Source: Trichloromonas sp034006665
Lineage (GTDB): Bacteria > Desulfobacterota > Desulfuromonadia > Desulfuromonadales > Trichloromonadaceae
DNA length: 64,000 nucleotides
NCBI RefSeq assembly: GCF_034006665.1
Contig: NZ_JAVESI010000013.1
Location: forward strand, 16,783-80,782
Reading direction: 5' to 3'
The notes below the pieces were generated by a model. It made no database searches and had not been told where the DNA came from. It saw only the letters and a program-made list of their open reading frames with translations. A program made the translations under genes and the position numbers. This document shows, one piece after another, positions 26,302-36,756 of the stretch (positions are counted from its first letter, which is position 1; each line of letters starts with the position of its first letter).

Positions 26302-29300
26302 GTGCGTTATCGACCGCGGGATCAAACCGAGGAGAATGTTATCGCTACGAAAATATCGAGATTTGCGATCCGCGCCCACCAGGTGCTACGGCCTGACCGG
26401 GAAACGGAGTTGCTGCGAACGGAGCTGTTCAGCCTTGAGCAACTCAAACGGCATGGCCTGACGCTGGCGAGCCGGCATCACCTCGCTCCGTCCCCGGGAC
26501 CGGACCGTTTGCTGCCGCGTCTGGCCGACAATGCCCGTGTTCTGATGGCGGCGTATGATATTGTGACCGCCGCCACCCCGGGGCATCGAATCGTGCCGGC
26601 GGAAGCCTGGTTGCTCGACAACTTTTATCTTATCGAACAACAGATCGGGCTGGCGCGTCGACATCTGCCCCGGGGTTACAGCCGGAAGTTGCCGTGCTTG
26701 GCGGATGATCCGTCCGCCGGGTTCCCGCGTATCTACGACATCGCCTTGCAGTTGATCTCGCACACGGATGGCCGAATCGATAACGACAACACCACCCAGT
26801 TCCTTGTTGCTTACCAGCAGGCCATGCCGTTAAAGCTCGGGGAATTGTGGGCTTTTCCGATCATGCTGCAACTGGCGTTGTTGGAAAATCTGAGCCGTGT
26901 CGGGCTGCGGATTGCCCATCGGCGGGAGGATCTCGACGCTGCCGTCGCCTGGGCCGATCGCATGCTCGCGGCGGCCGAGCGAAACCCGAAGCAGTTGATC
27001 CAGTTGCTGGCCGAGTTTGCCAATGCCGACGTGCCGCTGACCGCGCCCTTCGTTGAGGAATTTTACTCCCGGCTCCAGGCCCAGGGGCCGGCGATGGCCT
27101 TCGTTCAAACCTGGGTCGAGCAGAAACTGCTCGAACAGGGGGTGACGGCCACCCAGTTGTCGGCGGTCGCCAGCCGCACCGCCGCCGCCAACCAGATCTC
27201 GATCGCCAACAGCATCAGCAGCCTGCGTTTCATCGATGCCATGGATTGGCGGGAGTTCGTCGAGTCGCTCAGTGTCGTCGAACAGGCATTGGCTGACGAT
27301 CCGTCGGGGTTGTACGCCGCCCAGGATTTCGCCACCCGGGATCGCTACCGGCATGCCATCGAAGACCTGGCGCGAGGCAGTACCTGTAGTGAGCTGGAGG
27401 TGACCCGGGCCGCTATCGACTTGGCGCGGACGGTCGCCCAGCAGTCGGGCAGCAGCGACCGCACCGCCCATGTCGGCTACTACCTCATCGATCTGGGACG
27501 GCCGCTTCTGGAGCGCACCATCGGCTGCCGGTTGTCGTGGAAATGCCGGATCGGCCGAGCCAGTCGGCAGCGGCGTCTCCTCCTCTATCTCGGCCCCATT
27601 TTGATGCTCAGTCTGCTGTCGACCGCAGGGGCGTTCGCCGTGGTTGGATTCGATCCGGGGGACTGGCGGATCTGGCTGCTGGCGCTGCCCCTTCTCATCG
27701 GGGTTTCGGCCCTGGCCAGCGCGCTGGTAAATCTGCTGGTGACCCTCGCCCTGCCGCCGCGCGCATTACCACGTCTCGATTTTTCAGAAGGGATCCCGGA
27801 CAACCATCGCACCATGGTAATCGTGCCCACCCTGTTGGCCCGTTTGCAGGACGTCGACGATCTGCTCGAGGCCCTAGAGATCCGCTATCTCGGTAATCGC
27901 GATGCCAATCTGTTTTTTGCCCTGTTGACCGATTTTCACGATGCCTCGGCGCAAACGCTGCCGGAAGACGAGGCTTTGCTCGCTTACGCACGGGGCGCGG
28001 TTGAGGCGCTCAATGCGACCTACCAGGAAGATCGCCCGGGCATCTTCTACCTGTTCCACCGGCCGCGACGGTGGAATGCGGTGGAACGGGTGTGGATGGG
28101 CTATGAACGCAAGCGCGGCAAGCTGGAACAGTTCAATGCCCGGCTACGGGGCGAGGCGCTTGATGCCTTCTCGGAGATCGTCGGCGATCCCTCCATTCTC
28201 GCGTCGATCCGCTACGTCATCACCCTCGATACCGACACCCAGCTGCCGCGCGATGCGGCCCGCACCCTGGTCGGTAACCTGGCCCATCCCCTCAATCGAC
28301 CGATTTATGAAGACGGTAAAGGACGCATTGTCGAAGGCTATGCGATTCTGCAGCCGCGTGCTTCGATCAGCCTGACCAGTGCCGGCCAGTCGCGGTTCAC
28401 CAAGCTGTTCGTGGGCGAGGCGGGCATCGATCCCTACACCCGCGAGGTGTCGGATGTCTATCAGGATATTTTCGGCGAGGGGTCATTCATCGGCAAGGGC
28501 ATCTACGATGTGGACGCCTTTCGGCAGGCCGTCGATGGGCGTTTTCCGGAGAATCTCATTCTCAGTCACGACCTGCTGGAAGGCGGCTATGCACGGTCGG
28601 CGCTGGTGACCGATGTCGACCTGATTGAAGAGCATCCCGCCAGTTACGCCATGGAGGCCAGTCGGCGCCACCGCTGGATCCGCGGCGACTGGCAACTGGC
28701 CGGCTGGCTGCTGCCGCGCGTCCCCGGACCGAGCGGACCCAATGGCGGGAAGGGGCGGCGGCAACCCAACCCCTTAAGCGCCCTGTCCGTGTGGAAGTTG
28801 TTCGACAACCTGCGCCGCAGCCTGGTGCCGCCGTCGCTGCTGGCGTTGCTGGCCGCGGGCTGGCTACTGGGTCCGGGGCCGACGTGGTTCTGGTCCCTGC
28901 TGGTGGTGACGGTGGTCTGCTTGCCGACCCTGCTCTCCACCGGCATCGAACTGCTCCGCAAGCCCCAGGACCGTGCCTGGCTGCTGCATCTGAATCTGAC
29001 CGGCAGATCGGCAGGACGTCCGCTGCTGCTGGCTTTGCTGACCTTGATCCTGCTCCCCTACGATGCGCTGATCGCTCTGGATGCAATCCGTCGTTCGGCG
29101 CTGCGGATGCTCTTTACCCGTCGCGGTTTGCTGCTCTGGCAACTGCCGTCCTATGCCCGCCGCAACGGGCGCCGCACGGCGGCCGATTTTGCTCTGGAAA
29201 TGTGGATCGGTCCGTTCCTGGCGGTGCTGCTGGGGACGGCGCTGGCCTGGCTGCTGCCCCCGGCGCAAGGGCTCTTCGCTGCGCCGCTGTTGTTGCTGTG

Positions 29301-32300
29301 GCTGGTCTCACCCCTGGTCGGCTGGTGGATCAGCCGACCGCTGCCGGCGCCGGCGCCCGATCTGACGGCGGCGGAGCGGACCTTCCTGCGCGCCTCGGCG
29401 CGGCGAACATGGCGCTATTTCGCGGACTTCGTCGGTCCCGAGGACAACTGGCTGCCCCCCGACAATGTCCAGGAATATCCGGCACCGATCATCGCCCGGC
29501 GGACTTCGCCCACCAACATCGGTATGGCGCTGCTGGCCAACCTGACCGCTTGCGATTTTGGCTTCATCACCGCTGGAGAATGCCTGCGCTTGACGGAAAA
29601 CACCCTGGCGACCATGGAAAAGCTGGAGCGCTATCGCGGCCATTTTTACAACTGGTACGACACGCGCACCCTCGAGCCGTTGCGCCCGCAATACATCTCT
29701 TCGGTGGACAGCGGCAATCTCGCCGGCAGCCTGCTCACCCTGCAGGCGGGACTGGCCGAATTAAAAGACCAGCCGGTCCTCTCCAGCCAGGCCTTTGCGG
29801 GTTTGAGGGACACCCTGGAGGTGCTTGCTGAGCATCTGCCCGCGGTGCCCGTCCCGGACCTGGCGGAAAAGATCCGCGTGCTCCAAAACAAACTTTCCAC
29901 CGGCACCTTTAACGGGCCGCTCCAGACACTGGCCGCCGCCGAGCGTTTACTGGATGAGATTCACCGCCTGGGGAGGGAGCTGCCGACTTGGTTGCCGGCG
30001 GATGTGGATATCGATGGCGAACTCACCTTCTGGGCGCGGGCCTTCGACCGGCAAGCCCTCGCCCTGCGCGACGAGCTGCGTTCGTTGCTGCCTGAGTCGC
30101 GGACCTTTGCCGCCATCCCGAAGCTCTCGGAACTGGCGACCGGCGGCCCGGCCGGCACGGGTACGCGGTCGCCGGCCGCAGTCAAGAGGCTCAAAACCAT
30201 CGACGATCTGGTGCGGCGTTGCGGGAAACTGGCGGCGATGGAATTCGACTTTCTTTACAACACCTCCCGGGGCCTGCTCTGCATCGGTTACGACGTCGGG
30301 GAGCGCCGCCGCGATCCGGCCTGTTACGATCTGCTGGCCTCCGAAGCGCGCCTGGCCAGTTTTCTCCTCATCGCCGAGGGGCAGGTTCCCCAGAAACATT
30401 GGTTTTCCCTCGGTCGTCTGCTGACCAGTCATGGTGGCGACGTCAGTCTGATTTCCTGGAGCGGTTCGATGTTCGAGTACCTCATGCCCCAGCTGATCAT
30501 GCCGAGTTACCCCAATACCTTGCTGGAGCAGACCTGCAAAGCCGCCGTGTCGCGCCAGATCGAATACGGCCGGCAACGGGCCGTCCCCTGGGGCATTTCC
30601 GAATCGTGCTATAACCTCACCGATATGCACCAGATTTATCAATATCGGGCCTTTGGCGTGCCCGGGCTCGGTTTCAAGCGCGGGCTGGGCGAGGATTTGG
30701 TCATTGCTCCTTATGCCAGTGCCCTGGCGCTGACGGTCTTGCCGCAAGCCGCTTGTCGCAACCTGCAAACGCTGGCCAGCCAGGGGTTCCAGGGCAGCTT
30801 TGGGTTTTTTGAGGCGATCGATTACACCCCGTCGCGGGTGCCGCGTGGCAAACAGCACGTCATTGTGCGCGCCTTCATGGCCCATCATCAGGGGATGAGC
30901 CTGCTGGCCTTTGCCCATGTCCTGCTGGGTCAGCCGATGCAGCGCCGCTTCATGTCCGATCCCATGTTAAAGGCGACCGAGTTGTTGCTGCAGGAACGGG
31001 TGCCGAAGAAGGTGGCGACGGTCTATCCCCACGCGGCCGAAGTGAGCGCCGCCGCGCATCCGGTCGAAGAGGCCGGCGGGATCATGCGCGTCTTTACCGA
31101 CCTGAATACTCCGGCCCCGGAAATTCATCTTTTATCCAACGGCAGCTACCACGTCATGGCGACCCATGCCGGCGGTGGCTACAGTCGCTGGCGCGACCTG
31201 GCCGTCACCCGTTGGCGTGAGGATGCCACTTGTGATGGCTGGGGCTCCTTTATTTACCTGCGTGACTGCGCCTCGGGGCGCTATTGGTCCAGCGCCTATC
31301 AACCGACCCGGCGCAAGGCCGAGCACTATGAGGCGATCTTCGTCCAGGGGCGGGCCGAATATCGGCGGCGCGACCAGGGGATCGATGCCCACACCGAGAT
31401 CAGCGTCTCCCCCGAGGACGATGTGGAAATCCGCCGGGTCACCCTCACCAACCAGTCGTCCCGGCCCCGCGATATCGAGCTGACCAGTTACGCCGAGGTG
31501 GTGTTGGCCCCGCTCAATGCCGATTTGGCCCATCGCAGCTTCAGCAATCTGTTCGTGCAAACCGAAATTTTGCCCGAACGGCAGGCGATCCTCTGTACGC
31601 GCCGCGTCCGCACGCCGGGAGAGCAGGTGCCATGGATGTTTCACCTGCTGGCCGCGCCGGGTGCGGTGAGTGACGAGCCCTCTTACGAGACGGATCGTGC
31701 CAAATTCATCGGCCGCGGACGAACCGTGGCCAACCCGCTGGCCGTCGACCGCCGTGATCGCCGTTCGCGGCTATCGAATACGGCGGGTCCGGTGCTCGAT
31801 CCGATTGTGGCGATCCGTCGCACCCTGACCCTGTCACCGGACGAAACAGCGGTCGTGCAGATCATCTCCGGGGTCGCGGACACCCGTGATGGCGCCTTGG
31901 CGTTGCTGGAGAAATATTGTGATCGGCACTTCGTTGAGCGCGCCTTTGAAATGGCCTGGTTCCAAAGTCAGGAGGTGCTGCGCCACCTAGGGATCACCGA
32001 AGCCGAGGCCCAACTCTATGGACGCCTGGCGACTTCGGTCGTCTTCAGCAATGCCCTGCGCCGCGCCGCGCCGAGCGTCATTGCCCGCAATCAGCTGGGC
32101 CAGTCGGGGTTGTGGCGTTTTGCCATCTCCGGCGACCTGCCGATCGTCCTGCTCAATATCGGCGACCTGAGCCGGATCGACTTGGTCAAGCAGGTGCTGC
32201 AAGCCCACGCCTATTGGCGGATGAAGGGCCTGGCTGCCGACCTGATGATCGTCAACGAAGATTTTTCAGGCTATCGGGCGGAGTTGCAAGACCAGATCAT

Positions 32301-33675
32301 GGGGTTGATCAACGCGGGTCCCGAAGCGCAGATGCTGAACCAGTCGGGCGGGGTCTTCGTGCGGCGCGCCGAAGAGCTTTCCGAGGATGAGCGGGTGTTG
32401 CTGCAGACGGTCGCCCGGGTGGTGTACAAAGACATTGCCACAACCCTGGTCGGTCCGGTGGAACGCCGGATCGCGCCGGAGCGGTTGTCGGACCGTCTGG
32501 AGCCCGTGCAGCAGTCGGCGCCGGAGCAGGTCCAGCCCCTGTTGCCGCGAGAGCGTATTTTCTGCAACGGCCTCGGGGGCTTCACCCCCGATGGGCGCGA
32601 ATACGTCGTCACCCTCGAACCGGGTCAGAGCACCCCGGCGCCTTGGGCCAATGTCATCGCCAGCCCGCATATCGGCACCGTGGTCAGCGAGAGCGGCAGC
32701 GCCTACACCTGGGTGGACAATGCCCACGAGTTCCGGCTGAGCACCTGGCACAACGACCCTTTAAGCGACAGCAGCGGCGAAGCCCTCTATATTCGCGACG
32801 AAGATACGGGGGCCTTCTGGTCGCCGACGCCCCTCCCCGCCCGTGGACGAAGCGGCTATGTCTGCCGGCACGGCTTCGGCTACAGCGCCTTCGAACATTT
32901 CGAGGCCGGCATCGCCTCGGAACTGTTCACCTACGTCGCCATGGATGCGCCGGTGAAGTTTGTGGTCATCAAACTGCACAACCAGTCGCGGCGCCCGCGA
33001 AGCCTGTCGTTGACCGGATATTGGGAGCTGGTGCTCGGTGAATGGCGACACGCCAATCTGATGCACATCGTGACCGAAACGGATCCGCACAGCGGGGCGC
33101 TGCTGGCCCGCAACGCCTATGGCCGCGAGTGCGCCAACCGGGTCGTTTTTGTGCAGGTCAGCGAGCCGGAGCGCAGGGTGAGCGGCAACCGCTGCGAATT
33201 TATCGGCCGCAACGGTTCGCTGACCAGTCCGGCGGCGATGGGCCGCAAGCGCTTGTCGAACCGGACCGGCGCGGGCCTTGATCCCTGTGCCGCGGTGCAA
33301 ACCCGGATCGAACTGGCCGAAGGGCAAGAGCGCGAAATCGTGTTCATCTTTGGCGCGACCGGTCAGGACGAACAGGCGCAGCATCTGATCGAGCAATTCG
33401 GCGGCACAGCTGGCGCCCGGCTGGCCCTGGAGGCGGTGTGGGACCACTGGAACCACACTCTGGGCGCGGTGCAGGTCGAGACGCCCGACCCGGCGCTGGA
33501 TGTGCTTGCCAACGGCTGGCTGGTTTATCAGACCATCTCTTGTCGGCTCTGGGCGCGCAGCGGCTATTACCAGTCCGGCGGCGCCTACGGGTTTCGCGAT
33601 CAGTTGCAGGACACCATGGCGCTGCTCCATACCACCCCCTGGCTGGCCCGCGAGCAGTTGCTCCGCTGCGCTTAG
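26302..33675 (+). CDS. Cyclic beta-1,2-glucan synthase (NdvB/Cgs type), N-terminal 2457 codons up to an in-frame amber
   Basis: Large membrane enzyme that makes cyclic or long beta-1,2-glucans exported to the periplasm. Seen: N-terminal helical region; membrane helices near residues 426-480; a GT84 glycosyltransferase domain with TLDTDTQLPRDAA (near 643), GRIVEGYAILQPR, GEGSFIGKGIYDVDAF, LSHDLLEG and RRHRWIRGDWQ; more helices (about 833-1010); a glucoamylase-like domain (SPTNIGMALLANLTACDFGF, GHFYNWYDT); and GH94-type phosphorylase beta-sandwich regions, twice. It ends at TAG (33673-33675), but the same frame goes on to 34953. The start is uncertain: the GTG at 26302 has no clear ribosome site, and the ATG at 26336 behind GAGGAG is out of frame. 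Confidence 0.88.
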   Translation: MRYRPRDQTEENVIATKISRFAIRAHQVLRPDRETELLRTELFSLEQLKRHGLTLASRHHLAPSPGPDRLLPRLADNARVLMAAYDIVTAATPGHRIVPAEAWLLDNFYLIEQQIGLARRHLPRGYSRKLPCLADDPSAGFPRIYDIALQLISHTDGRIDNDNTTQFLVAYQQAMPLKLGELWAFPIMLQLALLENLSRVGLRIAHRREDLDAAVAWADRMLAAAERNPKQLIQLLAEFANADVPLTAPFVEEFYSRLQAQGPAMAFVQTWVEQKLLEQGVTATQLSAVASRTAAANQISIANSISSLRFIDAMDWREFVESLSVVEQALADDPSGLYAAQDFATRDRYRHAIEDLARGSTCSELEVTRAAIDLARTVAQQSGSSDRTAHVGYYLIDLGRPLLERTIGCRLSWKCRIGRASRQRRLLLYLGPILMLSLLSTAGAFAVVGFDPGDWRIWLLALPLLIGVSALASALVNLLVTLALPPRALPRLDFSEGIPDNHRTMVIVPTLLARLQDVDDLLEALEIRYLGNRDANLFFALLTDFHDASAQTLPEDEALLAYARGAVEALNATYQEDRPGIFYLFHRPRRWNAVERVWMGYERKRGKLEQFNARLRGEALDAFSEIVGDPSILASIRYVITLDTDTQLPRDAARTLVGNLAHPLNRPIYEDGKGRIVEGYAILQPRASISLTSAGQSRFTKLFVGEAGIDPYTREVSDVYQDIFGEGSFIGKGIYDVDAFRQAVDGRFPENLILSHDLLEGGYARSALVTDVDLIEEHPASYAMEASRRHRWIRGDWQLAGWLLPRVPGPSGPNGGKGRRQPNPLSALSVWKLFDNLRRSLVPPSLLALLAAGWLLGPGPTWFWSLLVVTVVCLPTLLSTGIELLRKPQDRAWLLHLNLTGRSAGRPLLLALLTLILLPYDALIALDAIRRSALRMLFTRRGLLLWQLPSYARRNGRRTAADFALEMWIGPFLAVLLGTALAWLLPPAQGLFAAPLLLLWLVSPLVGWWISRPLPAPAPDLTAAERTFLRASARRTWRYFADFVGPEDNWLPPDNVQEYPAPIIARRTSPTNIGMALLANLTACDFGFITAGECLRLTENTLATMEKLERYRGHFYNWYDTRTLEPLRPQYISSVDSGNLAGSLLTLQAGLAELKDQPVLSSQAFAGLRDTLEVLAEHLPAVPVPDLAEKIRVLQNKLSTGTFNGPLQTLAAAERLLDEIHRLGRELPTWLPADVDIDGELTFWARAFDRQALALRDELRSLLPESRTFAAIPKLSELATGGPAGTGTRSPAAVKRLKTIDDLVRRCGKLAAMEFDFLYNTSRGLLCIGYDVGERRRDPACYDLLASEARLASFLLIAEGQVPQKHWFSLGRLLTSHGGDVSLISWSGSMFEYLMPQLIMPSYPNTLLEQTCKAAVSRQIEYGRQRAVPWGISESCYNLTDMHQIYQYRAFGVPGLGFKRGLGEDLVIAPYASALALTVLPQAACRNLQTLASQGFQGSFGFFEAIDYTPSRVPRGKQHVIVRAFMAHHQGMSLLAFAHVLLGQPMQRRFMSDPMLKATELLLQERVPKKVATVYPHAAEVSAAAHPVEEAGGIMRVFTDLNTPAPEIHLLSNGSYHVMATHAGGGYSRWRDLAVTRWREDATCDGWGSFIYLRDCASGRYWSSAYQPTRRKAEHYEAIFVQGRAEYRRRDQGIDAHTEISVSPEDDVEIRRVTLTNQSSRPRDIELTSYAEVVLAPLNADLAHRSFSNLFVQTEILPERQAILCTRRVRTPGEQVPWMFHLLAAPGAVSDEPSYETDRAKFIGRGRTVANPLAVDRRDRRSRLSNTAGPVLDPIVAIRRTLTLSPDETAVVQIISGVADTRDGALALLEKYCDRHFVERAFEMAWFQSQEVLRHLGITEAEAQLYGRLATSVVFSNALRRAAPSVIARNQLGQSGLWRFAISGDLPIVLLNIGDLSRIDLVKQVLQAHAYWRMKGLAADLMIVNEDFSGYRAELQDQIMGLINAGPEAQMLNQSGGVFVRRAEELSEDERVLLQTVARVVYKDIATTLVGPVERRIAPERLSDRLEPVQQSAPEQVQPLLPRERIFCNGLGGFTPDGREYVVTLEPGQSTPAPWANVIASPHIGTVVSESGSAYTWVDNAHEFRLSTWHNDPLSDSSGEALYIRDEDTGAFWSPTPLPARGRSGYVCRHGFGYSAFEHFEAGIASELFTYVAMDAPVKFVVIKLHNQSRRPRSLSLTGYWELVLGEWRHANLMHIVTETDPHSGALLARNAYGRECANRVVFVQVSEPERRVSGNRCEFIGRNGSLTSPAAMGRKRLSNRTGAGLDPCAAVQTRIELAEGQEREIVFIFGATGQDEQAQHLIEQFGGTAGARLALEAVWDHWNHTLGAVQVETPDPALDVLANGWLVYQTISCRLWARSGYYQSGGAYGFRDQLQDTMALLHTTPWLAREQLLRCA

Positions 33676-34953
33676 CGACAGTTCCCGCAGGGTGACGTGC
33701 AGCACTGGTGGCATCCGCCGGGCGGACAAGGGGTGCGCACCCATTTTTCGGACGACTATCTGTGGCTCCCCTATGCCACCTGCCGCTATGTGCTGGCGAC
33801 CGGCGATACCGGCGTCCTCGACGAAGCGGTCCCGTTTCTCGAAGGGCGTCTGCTGGGTCCGGAGGAGGAGGCCTACTACGACCAGCCGCAACGTTCGAGT
33901 GAAACGGCCGGCCTCTACGAACATTGCGTGCGCTCCATCAACCACGGCTTACGCTTTGGCGAGCATCAATTACCGCTGATGGGCTGCGGCGACTGGAATG
34001 ACGGTATGAATCTGGTCGGCCGCGAGGGCAAGGGGGAGAGCGTTTGGTTGGCGTGGTTCCTCTACGAAAACCTGCAACTCTTTGCCAATCTCGCGCGGGG
34101 ACACGATGACGCCGCTTTTGCCGGCCTCTGCACCGAGCAGGCGGCGCGGCTGCGCAGCAACATCGAGGCGCATGCCTGGGATGGCGCCTGGTATCGGCGG
34201 GCCTGGTTCGATGACGGCACCCCGCTCGGTTCCGCCGTCAACGACGAATGCCGGATCGATTCGATCAGCCAGAGCTGGTCGGTCATTTCCCAGGGCGGCG
34301 ACCCCGACCACACCCGTCAGGCGATGGCTGCCCTTGACCAGCACTTGGTGCGACGGGATGCGCAGCTCATTCAACTGCTCACGCCCCCCTTCGATCAGTC
34401 CGATCTTGAACCGGGCTATATCAAGGGCTATGTGCCCGGCGTGCGCGAAAACGGCGGGCAATACACCCATGCCGCGATCTGGGCGACGATGGCCTTTGCC
34501 CTGCTGGGTGAGCGGGAACGCGCCTGGGAATTGTACGCCATGCTCAACCCCGTCAATCACGGCAGCGAGCCGCAGGGAATCGAGCGCTACCAGGTCGAGC
34601 CCTACGTCATGTGCGCCGACATTTACGCGGTTTCTCCTCACACCGGCCGGGGCGGCTGGACCTGGTACACCGGGGCGGCGGGCTGGATGTACCGGCTGAC
34701 CGTGGAGACCCTGCTCGGACTGCAGTTGGAGGTGGACCAGTTGCGTATCGCCCCCTGTATCCCGGCCTATTGGCCGGCGTACAAAGTCCGCTACCGTTAT
34801 CGTGAGACGATTTACCATCTCACCATCAGGAACGTCGGTGAACCGGCGGCGACAGGGCAGCGTATCACCCTGGATGAGGTGGTCATCGAGGGCGCGGCGA
34901 TTCCGCTGGTGGATGACCGCCGGGACCATCAGGTCGAGGTGGTTTTGGGCTAA
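33676..34953 (+). pseudogene. C-terminal catalytic part of the cyclic beta-1,2-glucan synthase, separated by an amber codon
   Basis: Continues the preceding frame without shift: RQFPQGDVQHWWHPPGGQGVRTHFSDDYLWLP, then the GH94 catalytic motif MGCGDWNDGMN, WCVIS-like QSWSVIS, and YVPGVRENGGQYTHAA. Intact homologues read through this junction as ...CASRQF..., so TCG to TAG (one base) would explain the stop. Translation could restart at the ATG of MQHWWHPP (33697), but that would not give a membrane-linked enzyme. It is needed for the chain-length-controlling phosphorylase activity, so loss would be expected to alter glucan size rather than glycosyl transfer. Confidence 0.82.
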
Positions 34954-35209
34954 GGCTGCTCGCAAAGGGGGATCTTTCAGCTGGAAGCTGCGGCTCGGGC
35001 TATGGATAAAGCCAAGAAATCTGGTTCAAGTCGAATGTGTTTTTACGACACCTCTGGTAAATTTGAAAAATAAACACGCTTTCGTGGCTAAGATGTTCTG
35101 ACCTCTCATGCCGGGCAGTTCCGGATCGGCGAGGAAACCAGGGAAGGCGATTTATCGTAAACAGGGCAGGGGGTACCGGAATGGTCTACTTCTTAAGGAG
35201 TGAGCACTG

Positions 35210-36697
35210 ATGGACGACACCTACTGCGGCGCAACTCCTCGGCATCGGGGTAATGTGGTTCGAACCTGGGGCCTTGGCTGGTCGCGCCCGACCCGACTCC
35301 TCTGCGCCACGTTGCTGTGCTGCGCCGTCTTTACGTTCACCTTCGTCGCGGCCCAACCGCTGGCTGGTATCGACGATTCCCCGGTGGCTGCGAAAGCACC
35401 TGACGGCAAACCTGAGTCCCCCGGTAAGGTCGAAGTCCAACCCGTCGCCAAGGATGACGAGATCAGGCAACGAATCGCGGATATTCTTCAAACGACAAGT
35501 TGGTTTGGCGAGCCCGAGGTCAGTGTCCAGGAAGGCATCGTTTTCCTGAAAGGAACGACGGAAAATGATGAATCGAAGAAATGGGCCGGAGATTTGGCGA
35601 GGAATACGGAGGGCGTGGTTGCCGTCGTCAATCAAATCGAGGTGGCCCCCACCACGGTTTGGGATTTCGATCCAACCTTTCAGGTACTGAATGATCTAGC
35701 ACGCAACTTCGTTCGATTGCTGCCCCTGATGGTTGTCGCGGTGGTGGTCAGCGTCCTTTCATGGATCTTCGCCAAGTTGACGGTGCGCCTGCTGCGTCGC
35801 TGGCTTCAGGCTCAAGCCCTCAGCCAGCTTTTGCGCGAAGTACTGGCTCGGGCTGGTGGAATGCTCGTCATGCTTGCCGGCCTCTACCTGGTGCTCCGCA
35901 TCGCCGGGCTCACGCAACTTGCGCTGACGGTGGTGGGCGGCACAGGACTGATTGGTTTGGTGCTGGGCATCGCCTTCCGCGACATCACCGAGAATTTTCT
36001 CGCCAGTCTCTTTCTGAGCCTGCAGCAACCGTTTCGTGAGGGCGATCTGGTCGAAGTGGCAAACGTCACGGGGTACGTTCAGCGACTGACCTCGCGCACG
36101 ACGGTTCTGATGACACTCGACGGCAATCAAGTGCAAGTCCCCAATTCGACCATCTTCAAAAGCACGATTCGCAACTTCACCAGCAATCCCAATCGCCGCG
36201 ATGATTTCATCGTGGGGATCGGCTACGACGATGCCATCCCTTTTGCCCAGGAAGTCGCTTTGAAGGTGCTCGCTGAACATCCGGCCATTTTGCAGGAGCC
36301 CGAACCCCTGGTGCTCGTGGAAAACCTTGGGCCGTCCACGGTAAACTTACGGGTTTATTTCTGGCTCGATGGCGGACGACACAGTTGGGTGAAAGTGAAA
36401 TCGTCCGTCATTCGGCTGGTTAAGCGGGCCTTCCAGGATGCGGGAATTTCGCTGCCGGACGAGGCCCGCGAACTCATCTTCCCGCAGGGGGTGCCGGTAT
36501 ACATGATAGAAAGCGAAGGGGCTGTGGAACCGCCCTTGACGAAACCGACCGCCGAGCCCGAAACCGTCGCGACCAAGGCGGAAGCCGGACTGCAAAGCGA
36601 AGCCGGAGAAATCAAGGAACAGGCGCGCGGGTCTTGGACCCCCGGGGAGAATCTCTTAACGCCTTCGACGTCCGCGGAGGACACAGATGCCCGTTGA
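35210..36697 (+). CDS. MscS-family mechanosensitive channel with N-terminal BON domain
   Basis: 495 aa. A signal-like hydrophobic stretch (about 28-46) is followed by a periplasmic BON domain (EIRQRIADILQTTSWFGEPEVSVQEGIVFLKG, about 83-147), then three membrane helices. The third has the MscS pore motif GGTGLIGLVLGIAFRDITENFLASLFLS, followed by the beta domain (FREGDLVEVANVTGYVQRLTSRTTVLMTLDGNQVQVPNS) and the C-terminal alpha/beta domain. The tail after about 430 is acidic and unstructured. It would open under membrane tension and release osmolytes, which fits the neighbouring glucan synthase (osmoregulated glucans). TTAAGGAG stands 10 nt before the ATG. Confidence 0.92.
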   Translation: MDDTYCGATPRHRGNVVRTWGLGWSRPTRLLCATLLCCAVFTFTFVAAQPLAGIDDSPVAAKAPDGKPESPGKVEVQPVAKDDEIRQRIADILQTTSWFGEPEVSVQEGIVFLKGTTENDESKKWAGDLARNTEGVVAVVNQIEVAPTTVWDFDPTFQVLNDLARNFVRLLPLMVVAVVVSVLSWIFAKLTVRLLRRWLQAQALSQLLREVLARAGGMLVMLAGLYLVLRIAGLTQLALTVVGGTGLIGLVLGIAFRDITENFLASLFLSLQQPFREGDLVEVANVTGYVQRLTSRTTVLMTLDGNQVQVPNSTIFKSTIRNFTSNPNRRDDFIVGIGYDDAIPFAQEVALKVLAEHPAILQEPEPLVLVENLGPSTVNLRVYFWLDGGRHSWVKVKSSVIRLVKRAFQDAGISLPDEARELIFPQGVPVYMIESEGAVEPPLTKPTAEPETVATKAEAGLQSEAGEIKEQARGSWTPGENLLTPSTSAEDTDAR

Positions 36698-36756
36698 AGG
36701 CGCGTGGGAGTCGATCAGACACAGAAAGCCCCTTTACATATCCATGGCAACCACCT

